NCBI GenBank assembly: GCA_020201365.1 | Contig: JAIVGV010000145.1 | Coordinates: 1-5,184 of the forward strand | DNA length: 5,184 bases | Direction of reading: 5' to 3' | From: Acidobacteriota bacterium | GTDB taxonomy: Bacteria; Acidobacteriota; Blastocatellia; Pyrinomonadales; Pyrinomonadaceae | Part shown: positions 1-5,184 of the stretch, piece by piece | How positions within the stretch are numbered: position 1 is the first letter of the stretch | Layout: every line of letters starts with the position of its first letter | Notes under the pieces: model-generated | The model's input: only the letters and a program-made list of their open reading frames with translations | Databases searched by the model: none | What the model was told of the DNA's origin: nothing | Position numbers and translations under genes: made by a program

Positions 1-936
1 GTTCAGAATCATCTGGCAGTAGATGGCGAGATCGTCCGCGGTCGAGAACAGACCCGCGTGGCCCGCGACGCCGCCCATCCGGAACGAAGTGGGATCGTGA
101 ACTTCGCCGCGCAGCCAGCGGTCTGCCTCGTCTCGCGCGAGCCCGGTCGAGTTGCTGCCGAGATAGTTCTCTTGACTGCTCCTCTTCTCGGTCGGCGCGA
201 TGCGCGGGCGCAAGTTTAGATTCGGCTTGAACCCCGTCTCGCGCATCCCCAGCGGCTCGTAGATGTTCTTGCGCGCGAACTCGTCGAGCGGCATCCCCGA
301 AGCGCGGCGCACGACCTCGCCGAGCGCGATGAAACCGATGTCGCTATAGACGAAGCGCGCGCCGGGCACGCTCCGCAGACGCTCCGTCGCCAGACGCTTG
401 ATCGCCTCGTCGTAGCCCGTCCAGCGCTCCGCCAGATCGAAGTCCGGAGCGAACCCGGCGCGGTGCGTGAGCAAATGCTCGATGGTCACGCGCTCGCGCC
501 CCTCGCCGTTGAACTCCGGGATGTACTTGCTGAGCGGGTCATTCAGACGCACCGCCCCGCGCTCGACGAGGATCATGACGCTCGTCGCCGTGGCGACGAT
601 CTTCGTCAGGCTCGCGAGATCGAAGATCGTGTCCGCCGTCATCTCCTCGCGCGCGGGCTCGACGGCGCGCGCCCCGTAAGCCTTGCGCCACACGACGCGC
701 CCGCGCCGCCCGACGAGCACCACAGCGCCCGGCGTCTCCTTCCGCGCGATTGACTCGTTGACAACTGCGTCCATCTCCGCGAGCCGCGCGGCGGACATGC
801 CGACCGACGCGGGGGCGGCTGCGGGAAGGTTGGTCGTAAGTACCGGGATCGCGAGCGAGAGAACGATGTAAGAAGCAACGAGCACGCGCGCGGCTGTTGT
901 CCTTTTAAAAGGGCGCATCGTAGGGTTCGATCGCAT
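1..936 (-). CDS. Exported serine hydrolase, beta-lactamase/AmiE type (3' end cut by window)
   Basis: This open reading frame enters the window edge still open, so only the first 312 residues are visible. Residues about 1-43 look like a Sec signal: basic start (MRSNPTMRPFKR), hydrophobic core near 17-32, then an Ala/Pro-rich stretch with possible cleavage near 41-43. The mature part has the class C beta-lactamase-like (Pfam Beta-lactamase) motifs: SLTK at 109-112 with nucleophile Ser109 and Lys112, HLLTHRAG at 154-161, YSD at 197-199, and VHDP (279-282) leading to MGGVAGHAGLFST, whose HAG (293-295) replaces the KTG box. The GGVAGHAGLFSTADDL block is typical of relatives of B. subtilis YbbE/AmiE, an N-acetylmuramyl-L-alanine amidase, and of serine hydrolases found beside or fused to NagZ-type GH3 enzymes. 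I infer that it removes stem peptides from MurNAc outside the cytoplasm. ATG at 936 lies 14 nt after the upstream stop and gives a good signal peptide. An in-frame ATG at 918 is possible; neither has a clear Shine-Dalgarno. A D-Ala-D-Ala carboxypeptidase or esterase role cannot be excluded. Confidence 0.88.
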   Translation of the reverse strand, partial: MRSNPTMRPFKRTTAARVLVASYIVLSLAIPVLTTNLPAAAPASVGMSAARLAEMDAVVNESIARKETPGAVVLVGRRGRVVWRKAYGARAVEPAREEMTADTIFDLASLTKIVATATSVMILVERGAVRLNDPLSKYIPEFNGEGRERVTIEHLLTHRAGFAPDFDLAERWTGYDEAIKRLATERLRSVPGARFVYSDIGFIALGEVVRRASGMPLDEFARKNIYEPLGMRETGFKPNLNLRPRIAPTEKRSSQENYLGSNSTGLARDEADRWLRGEVHDPTSFRMGGVAGHAGLFSTADDLAIYCQMILN

Positions 937-950
937 GGTTCAGTTTTGCG

Positions 951-1388
951 TCATTGCCTCTCTGGCTCGTCGAACTCTTTACTGAGAGGCGAGAAAAAGG
1001 CAAGGGATATGGTCACACCGAACAAAATGCTCAGCACAGACTTCAAAGAGACGACCCACGCCACATCTAAAGTGATACGAGAGACGCCCACAACCAAATA
1101 GCCGAATATCGTGACGGGAATCAACGAATACTTCGCCCATCTTTTGAAAGCGAACAACCCGACGGAGTTAGCGAACCCCGCCACCAAGCATAGTAATAAT
1201 AATATTGTCCTACCCGGAGAGGGTTGGTACTGCGGACTGTGATGATAAGCATAAAGCCAGCTTTGCAATTCGGGCGGCAAGGAGCGCTGGGTGACGAAAT
1301 GCGCGATGACCGCGACGAACGCGAGAACCCAACTGGCGACAAGTAAGAGACGAAACCCTTTTCTTGAAACTACTCCGTGCTCGAACAT
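951..1388 (-). CDS. Small four-helix membrane protein of unknown function
   Basis: I do not recognise this 145-residue protein. It shows four hydrophobic segments, at about 12-32, 61-81, 86-104 and 111-132. A polar stretch rich in Tyr, His, Pro and Ser (33-60) lies between the first two, and a short basic turn (FKRWAK, 81-86) between the second and third. Positive charges suggest both ends face the cytoplasm. A GLFAFKRWAKYS-like turn is common in small uncharacterised membrane proteins and does not indicate a function. The ATG at 1388 has GGAG 9 nt upstream (1398-1401), the clearest ribosome binding site in the cluster. It starts 19 nt after the GH3 stop and ends 14 nt before the serine hydrolase, so it is probably cotranscribed with both. 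GC is about 51% by hand count of 961-1380, far below its neighbours, and residues 62-68 use TTA, TTA, TTA, CTA and TTG leucine codons. This fits recent acquisition or relaxed codon use. A role in muropeptide salvage would be a guess from position only. Confidence 0.8.
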   Translation of the reverse strand: MFEHGVVSRKGFRLLLVASWVLAFVAVIAHFVTQRSLPPELQSWLYAYHHSPQYQPSPGRTILLLLCLVAGFANSVGLFAFKRWAKYSLIPVTIFGYLVVGVSRITLDVAWVVSLKSVLSILFGVTISLAFFSPLSKEFDEPERQ

Positions 1389-1397
1389 CGCCGTCGT

Positions 1398-1401
1398 CTC
1401 C
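1398..1401 (-). promoter_or_regulatory. Ribosome binding site of the small membrane protein
   Basis: GGAG on the minus strand lies 9 nt before the ATG at 1388, inside the 19-nt gap after the GH3 stop codon. It supports that start and shows that the lower-GC gene has its own translation signal rather than being a chance open frame. Confidence 0.6.
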
Positions 1402-1407
1402 GTCTGC

Positions 1408-3378
1408 TCATTCGTGCGTCGTGGCTCTCGCGTCGGCTTGCGCCTGCGCCTTGAGTTGAATGCCCGTGCCGCGCGCGTAGAGTTTGGGGAGAGAGATCGG
1501 GAGTCGCCCGGTCACGTCGATCTCGCCGAGCACGGCGCGCGCGGCGGCTGATTGGAGGCTCGGCATGTCGCCGTAGGCGACGACGTAAGTCTTCAGTTCG
1601 GGGAAACTTTCGAGCAGGTACGGGTTGCCGAAGCTGATGCCGACGAGCGGCGCTTTCCTGTCAATCAACTTGTCGAGCGCGCGCTTGCCCGGCTCAGGCA
1701 GCGCGCCGCTGTTCGACTGTCCCGTCCGCACGCGACCGTAGAGCGCCGCGACCACCAAGTCCGCGCCCTTCGCGCGCTCCAGAGCCTTCTCCACTTCCTT
1801 GTCCGACGAACGCTCGTCGAGCGTCGCGACTTCGATCTTGCGCCCGCCGCGCGCGAGCGCCGACGCGAAAGGCTGCGCGACCCAGAGGCGATCCTCGCCG
1901 TTCGTCACCGCGAGCACGAAGACGCGCGCCGTCGCCGGGAGGCTCGTCGCGGGGAGCAAGTGATTGTCGTCGCGCACGAGCGTGACGGCGTGGTCGGCGA
2001 TCTCCTGCGCGAGCCGCTCGGCGTCGGCGGTTGAAACGATCTTGTCAATCTTGTCGAGCGGGGTAATTCTTTGCTTCGTCAGACCGAGATCATACTTCGC
2101 CGCGAGGATGCGGCGCGCCGAAGTCTCAATCCTCTTCTCCGTCAGCCGCCCGGACTGCACCGCCTCGCGCACGCCGCGCACGGTCGCGTCCGCGTCCGAC
2201 GGCTTCAAGAGCATGTCTGCTCCGGCTTCGAGCGCGCGCACCGCCGACTCGCCGGGCGTGAAGTAGATCGTGAGCCCGCTCATGTCGAGCGCGTCGGTCG
2301 TGACGATGCCGTCGAAGTGTAGATCGTTTCTGAGGATGCCCGTCAGGATTTTTGGCGAGAGCGTGCCCGGCAGCGTCGCGTTCTCCGTGAGCACTTCGCT
2401 GTCGGCGTAGGACGAACGATATCCGGCGGGGCGCGAGAGCGGAGCGACGCTCGTCGGATCGATCTGCGGCAGACCGATGTGCGCCGACATCACCGCGCCG
2501 ACGCCCGCCGCAATCGCCGCGCGGAACGGGACGAGTTCGACCTCGTCGAGCCGCGAGCGCGCGACGTTGATGACGGGCAGCCCGCGGTGTGAGTCGGTCG
2601 CCGTGTCGCCGTGACCGGGGAAGTGTTTGGCGGTCGCCAGCACGCCGCCGCCCTGCGCGCCTTCGACGAACGCCGCCGCCATGCGCGCGACAGACGCAGG
2701 GTCTTCGCCGTAGGAGCGCACGTTGATGACCGGGTTCTGCGCGTTGTTGTTCACGTCAACGACCGGCGCGAAGATTTGCGCGACGCCGAGGGCGCGCGCC
2801 TCTCGTGCCGTGATCTCGCCTTGTCGTCGCGCGTACTCAGGATTTCCGGTCGCGCCGACCGCCATGTTCCAGGGGAAGTTCACGGTGTTGTCGAAGCGCA
2901 TCCCCGCGCCCGCTTCGAGGTCTGCGGAGATGAGCAGCGGCACGCGCGCGAGCTCCTGCATGCGGTTGACGAGGTGCACCGACTCATAGACGGGACCCTT
3001 GAAGAGGATGATGCCGCCGACGTGATTCTGCTCGACCTGCCGCCGCAGCTCTCTGAAGTCGGCGCTGTCCTGCGCGAGGTACGTCGCGTTGACGCCGATC
3101 GAGACGAGCTGCCCGATCTTCTCGTCGAGCGTCATGCGCTTCAGCTCCGCGTCAGCCCACCGTAGCGCCTCGCGCGAAGGCGTGCGAGAGTAGGGACGAT
3201 AGCTCGGCGTCCCGCTGCCAGCGTTCGACGTTTGCGCGCACGGCCGCGACGCGGCTGCGGCGTTCGGCTGCTGCCCGCGCGCGACGCGGGCGGGCGAGAT
3301 CGTTAGCGCGACGAGCACCGGCAGCGCGAGCGCGAGCGAAGCCACGCGGCGGCGGGTTGTTATCGGCGAATTAATCAT
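1408..3378 (-). CDS. nagZ: Exported beta-N-acetylhexosaminidase, GH3 family, NagZ type
   Basis: This 656-residue protein should remove terminal beta-linked GlcNAc from muropeptides or GlcNAc-MurNAc. Residues 1-35 form a Sec signal (TTRRR then a hydrophobic core at 12-30; cleavage perhaps after ARG at 35), with no lipobox cysteine. A linker with Ser/Pro/Tyr follows to about 68. The GH3 TIM-barrel runs from about 73 to 435: MTLDEKIGQL (82-91), GGIILF (121-126), KHFPGHGDTATDSH (251-264) and IVTTDALDMSG (358-368). By comparison with B. subtilis NagZ/YbbD, Asp262-His264 is the general acid/base dyad particular to NagZ-type GH3 enzymes, and Asp362 is the nucleophile. Residues about 450-635 form the C-terminal alpha/beta domain, ending in GRLPISLP. 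The two-domain layout and length match the Bacillus exported type (about 640 residues), not the single-domain cytosolic enterobacterial NagZ. Its ATG lies 16 nt after the symporter stop. AAAGG overlaps that stop codon but sits 13 nt from the ATG, so translational coupling is likely. The gene symbol reflects enzyme type; substrate is untested. Confidence 0.93.
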   Translation of the reverse strand: MINSPITTRRRVASLALALPVLVALTISPARVARGQQPNAAAASRPCAQTSNAGSGTPSYRPYSRTPSREALRWADAELKRMTLDEKIGQLVSIGVNATYLAQDSADFRELRRQVEQNHVGGIILFKGPVYESVHLVNRMQELARVPLLISADLEAGAGMRFDNTVNFPWNMAVGATGNPEYARRQGEITAREARALGVAQIFAPVVDVNNNAQNPVINVRSYGEDPASVARMAAAFVEGAQGGGVLATAKHFPGHGDTATDSHRGLPVINVARSRLDEVELVPFRAAIAAGVGAVMSAHIGLPQIDPTSVAPLSRPAGYRSSYADSEVLTENATLPGTLSPKILTGILRNDLHFDGIVTTDALDMSGLTIYFTPGESAVRALEAGADMLLKPSDADATVRGVREAVQSGRLTEKRIETSARRILAAKYDLGLTKQRITPLDKIDKIVSTADAERLAQEIADHAVTLVRDDNHLLPATSLPATARVFVLAVTNGEDRLWVAQPFASALARGGRKIEVATLDERSSDKEVEKALERAKGADLVVAALYGRVRTGQSNSGALPEPGKRALDKLIDRKAPLVGISFGNPYLLESFPELKTYVVAYGDMPSLQSAAARAVLGEIDVTGRLPISLPKLYARGTGIQLKAQAQADARATTHE

Positions 3379-3394
3379 CGTTCTTTCAAAGCCT

Positions 3395-4906
3395 TTAACT
3401 CTCGGCGTCCGTCGCGAGCGCAGTCGCGCCCGCGCGTTTCGTCACGGCGCTGACGGCGTAGCCGACGGCGAGGCAGACCGCCGTGCCCATGAGGACGTAC
3501 CACGTCCAGGCGATGGCGGTCGTGAACTTGATCGCGAGCATCACGGCGAGCGAGACAGCCATGCCCGTCATCACGCCCGCCTGATTCGCGCGGCGCGTCA
3601 GCACTCCGAGCAGGAACGCGCCGAGCATCGGACCGTAAACGAGCGACGCGATGGTCAGTCCAGCCGTGAACACGGAGCCCCAGCCGCGCGCGACGATTGC
3701 GATCAGGATTAACACGACGCCCCAAGAGGCGGTGAACCAGCGAGAGACTTTCAGGTAGTGCTCGTCGCGCTCGCGCGGTCGTATGAGCGGGCGGTAGAAG
3801 TCTATCGTCGTCGAGGAGGCGAGCGAGTTCAAAGAGCCCGACAGGTTCGACATCGCGGCGGCGAAGATGGCGGCGATGACGAGACCGGAAACGCCGTGCG
3901 GCAAGCGCTGGACGATGAACGTGGGGAAAATCTGATCGTTCGACGCGAGCGGCGTCGCGAGCGGGAAGAACTTGTAATAGACGAAGAGCAGCACGCCGAT
4001 GAAGAGGAAGAGCGCGAACTGCGCGAAGACGAAGAAGCCGCTAAAAATCAGAGCCTTCTTGCTGTCGCGCTCGTTGCGGCACGTCAGAAGTCTTTGCACG
4101 AGCAGCTGATCCGTGCCGTGCGACGCCATCGTCAGGAAAGTCCCGCCGAGGAGTCCGGCCCAGAAGGTGAACGGGACGTTGAGGTCGAAGGCGAACGAGA
4201 AGACGCGGAACTTATCGTCGGGCGCGGCGGCGGCGGTGACCTGCTGCCAGCCGCCGGGGATGAGTTGCAGCAGTTCGTAGGCGGCGAGCAGAGAGCCGAG
4301 GATGTAGATGACGAGCTGGATCAGGTCCGTCCAGATGACCGCCGCGATGCCGCCCTCGAAGGTGTAGATGAGCGTGAGCACGCCGACGATGATGATCGAG
4401 TAGAGCCACAGGTGCTGTGCGTTCGGCAGCGTCGCGCTCAAGACCGCGCTCAAGACGATAGACGCGGCGAAGACGCGCACGCCCTCGGCGAGCGCGCGCA
4501 TGACGAGGAAGAGCGACGCGGCGAAGTTCTTGGTCTTGACGCCGAAGCGCGTCTTCAGTAGCTCGTAAGCCGTGAGCAGGTCGCCTTTGAAGTAAGCCGG
4601 GATGAAAAGCAAACTGATCACAAACCGCGCGACGATGTAGCCCGCGACGACCTGCAGGTAGGTGAAGTTGCCGCCGAGTTCGGGGCGCGCGAACTTCGCG
4701 TAGGCGATTGCCGGGACGCCGATGAGCGTGAGCGTGCTCGTCTCCGTGGCGACGATGGAGAGGCTGATGATCAGCCAGTGCGTGTTCTTCGCGCCGATGA
4801 AGTAGTCGCGCACGGTGCGCTGCGAGGAGCGGAAGCGCGTGCCGAAGATCGTGATGCCGACGAGGTAGAGCAGCAGCACCACGTAATCAATGCCGGAGAA
4901 TCCCAT
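3395..4906 (-). CDS. Sodium:solute symporter (SSS family), probable amino-sugar importer
   Basis: This 503-residue inner-membrane protein belongs to the SSS family (SGLT/PutP/SiaT fold) and has about 13 hydrophobic segments. Family marks are the N-terminal GIDYVVLLLYL (5-15), the broken helix with IVATETSTLT (51-60), GGIAAVIWTDLIQ (185-197, the first SSF signature region), MASHGTDQLLVQR (260-272) and GLVIAAIFAAAMSNLSGSLN with the following SLASSTTIDFY (341-371). That last region includes the Ser/Thr segment which contributes to the Na2 sodium site in relatives. SSS members carry sugars, sialic acid, amino acids and other solutes, and sequence alone does not give the substrate. With a NagZ-like and an AmiE-like enzyme downstream and a MurQ-like protein upstream, MurNAc or another cell-wall amino sugar is the best inference. 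I chose ATG at 4906, which has GAGG 9 nt upstream and fits the usual family N-terminus. An in-frame GTG at 4933 would add nine residues (512 in all) but has no visible ribosome binding site. The stop is 16 nt before the GH3 gene. Confidence 0.93.
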   Translation of the reverse strand: MGFSGIDYVVLLLYLVGITIFGTRFRSSQRTVRDYFIGAKNTHWLIISLSIVATETSTLTLIGVPAIAYAKFARPELGGNFTYLQVVAGYIVARFVISLLFIPAYFKGDLLTAYELLKTRFGVKTKNFAASLFLVMRALAEGVRVFAASIVLSAVLSATLPNAQHLWLYSIIIVGVLTLIYTFEGGIAAVIWTDLIQLVIYILGSLLAAYELLQLIPGGWQQVTAAAAPDDKFRVFSFAFDLNVPFTFWAGLLGGTFLTMASHGTDQLLVQRLLTCRNERDSKKALIFSGFFVFAQFALFLFIGVLLFVYYKFFPLATPLASNDQIFPTFIVQRLPHGVSGLVIAAIFAAAMSNLSGSLNSLASSTTIDFYRPLIRPRERDEHYLKVSRWFTASWGVVLILIAIVARGWGSVFTAGLTIASLVYGPMLGAFLLGVLTRRANQAGVMTGMAVSLAVMLAIKFTTAIAWTWYVLMGTAVCLAVGYAVSAVTKRAGATALATDAES

Positions 4907-4915
4907 CAGCGAAAG

Positions 4916-4930
4916 CCTCGCGGGGGCGAG
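4916..4930 (-). promoter_or_regulatory. Ribosome binding site of the symporter within a small hairpin
   Basis: On the minus strand CTCGC-CCCC-GCGAG (4930 to 4917) can fold into a 5-bp GC-rich stem with a four-base loop. The probable Shine-Dalgarno GAGG (4919-4916), 9 nt before the ATG at 4906, begins inside the 3' arm. The pairing is perfect by eye. Whether it limits translation is inference, and a 5-bp stem in GC-rich DNA can arise by chance. Confidence 0.4.
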
Positions 4931-4939
4931 CACGGGCGG

Positions 4940-4955
4940 AGAGCTTTAGAGCTTT
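4940..4955. repeat. Perfect 8-bp tandem duplication in the symporter leader
   Basis: AGAGCTTT occurs twice without a gap (4940-4947 and 4948-4955 on the plus strand). It lies between the predicted promoter and the symporter start, within the inferred transcribed leader, and is one of the few AT-containing stretches of the gap. It could be a pair of protein-binding half-sites or a simple duplication; no function is shown. Confidence 0.5.
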
Positions 4956-4995
4956 GCTTGTGCGACGAAATCGGGACGACCCTTCTCTTGCGACT

Positions 4996-5024
4996 AAGAT
5001 AGCACCGACGATTCCTCTCGCCAA
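4996..5024 (-). promoter_or_regulatory. Candidate sigma-70-type promoter for the symporter-GH3-hydrolase genes
   Basis: Reading the minus strand, TTGGCG (5024-5019) and TATCTT (5001-4996) are separated by exactly 17 nt, and TG stands one base before the -10 element (TGC-TATCTT), an extended -10 arrangement. Each box matches 4 of 6 consensus positions. A start near 4989 would give a leader of about 83 nt before the ATG at 4906. It is the best match I found by eye in the 179-nt gap and fits its position between two reading frames. It would let the downstream genes be expressed separately from the murQ-like gene. Confidence 0.45.
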
Positions 5025-5085
5025 CGCGCCCGAACTGCGCCGACGCGCGAACGACTAAAAGTCGCCGCGCCACACACAGGTTTTG

Positions 5086-5184
5086 TCAGTCCGCGCCCCG
5101 CGACGAGAGCGATTCGACCGCGACGGCAACAACGCCGCGCGCCTTATCAAGCGCGCGCTCCGCGTCCGCCCGGCTGCCGCCCGT
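5086..5184 (-). CDS. murQ: C-terminal end of a MurQ-like N-acetylmuramic acid 6-phosphate etherase (5' part outside window)
   Basis: Only the last 32 residues and the TGA stop (5086-5088) are present. The visible tail, SRADAERALDKARGVVAVAV (residues 4-23 of the fragment), has the pattern A-x-x-x-L-x-x-A-x-G-x-V-x-x-A-[IV]. This resembles the small helical C-terminal region of MurQ, the cytoplasmic enzyme that splits D-lactate from MurNAc-6-phosphate to give GlcNAc-6-phosphate. The frame has G or C at the third position in about 27 of 32 codons, as expected of a real gene here. Of the other two minus-strand frames, one stops quickly and the other gives an arginine-rich product. Assignment to MurQ rests on this short match plus the neighbouring NagZ-like and AmiE-like genes. 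Another protein with a helical UBA-like tail would look similar. Its stop is 179 nt before the symporter ATG, a wider gap than those downstream, so it may or may not share the transcript. Confidence 0.55.
   Translation of the reverse strand, partial: TGGSRADAERALDKARGVVAVAVESLSSRGAD

Noticed and set aside
340..350. YSD in place of the Y-x-N motif, considered as a defective active site
   Set aside because: To my knowledge YSD is common in this branch of serine hydrolases, so it is not evidence of inactivation.
901..912. Perfect 12-bp palindrome CCTTTTAAAAGG
   Set aside because: It lies inside the signal-peptide coding part of the serine hydrolase and has no loop, no following T-run and no partner site. 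Chance is the simplest explanation, though an operator cannot be formally excluded.
1..936. Reading the serine hydrolase as an antibiotic-resistance beta-lactamase
   Set aside because: It has the shared SxxK fold, but YSD, HAG and the GGVAGHAGLFST block point to the AmiE/esterase-like branch, and the neighbours are cell-wall salvage genes.
1552..2034. Plus-strand open frame of 160 codons
   Set aside because: It is antisense to the GH3 C-terminal domain, with composition typical of a shadow frame and no domain seen.
2611..3165. Plus-strand open frame of 184 codons
   Set aside because: It is antisense to the conserved GH3 catalytic region, and its Arg/Asp/Val-rich product has no recognisable domain. 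High GC removes stop codons by chance.
3375..3725. Minus-strand open frame of 116 codons overlapping the symporter's 3' end
   Set aside because: It is another frame of the symporter gene, dominated by Arg, Asp and Ala. The symporter and GH3 frames on either side explain the region fully.
3758..4561. Long plus-strand open frame of 267 codons, rich in Arg, Glu and Asp
   Set aside because: It lies wholly antisense to the symporter, whose membrane motifs are unmistakable. The charged, low-complexity product is what the complement of a GC-rich hydrophobic gene gives.
5052..5064. Hairpin CGACT-TTT-AGTCG shortly after the murQ-like stop, considered as a terminator
   Set aside because: The stem is only 5 bp and it is followed by GC-rich sequence, not a run of T on the minus strand, so it does not fit an intrinsic terminator.

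Overview
The window is a tightly packed, single-strand gene cluster: every gene I can support lies on the minus strand, so it reads from right to left. From upstream to downstream it holds the C-terminal tail of a MurQ-like protein (cut by the window end), a sodium:solute symporter (SSS family), an exported two-domain GH3 beta-N-acetylhexosaminidase of the NagZ type, a small four-helix membrane protein that I do not recognise, and an exported serine hydrolase of the beta-lactamase/AmiE type (cut at position 1). The spacings are 16, 19 and 14 nt after the symporter. With no terminator visible between them, this looks like one transcript. The only larger gap, about 179 nt before the symporter, carries a plausible sigma-70-type promoter, an 8-bp tandem repeat and a small hairpin that overlaps the probable ribosome binding site.

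Taken together this looks like a cell-wall (muropeptide) salvage operon. The gene content parallels the Bacillus subtilis murQ-murR-murP-amiE-nagZ-namZ cluster (ybbI to ybbC), but with a sodium symporter where Bacillus has the PTS permease MurP. In the proposed route, the AmiE-like hydrolase removes the peptide from MurNAc and the NagZ-like enzyme removes GlcNAc, both outside the cytoplasmic membrane because both have Sec-type signal sequences. The symporter then imports a free amino sugar, and MurQ cleaves the lactyl ether of MurNAc-6-phosphate inside the cell. A symporter does not phosphorylate its cargo, so a sugar kinase (AmgK, MurK or AnmK type) should exist elsewhere; none is in this window. 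The pathway is inferred from family membership and context, not demonstrated.

The organism is a high-GC bacterium, rich in GCG/CGC trinucleotides. The style of the GH3 and symporter proteins, and the SSS/GH3/serine-hydrolase neighbourhood, suggest an Acidobacteriota-like bacterium (possibly Blastocatellia), but this is a low-confidence impression. The one compositional outlier is the small membrane protein gene, at about 51% GC by hand count, with a run of AT-rich leucine codons. This and the control region in front of the symporter are the least explained parts of the window. No RNA genes, CRISPR arrays, insertion sequences or convincing plus-strand genes were seen.
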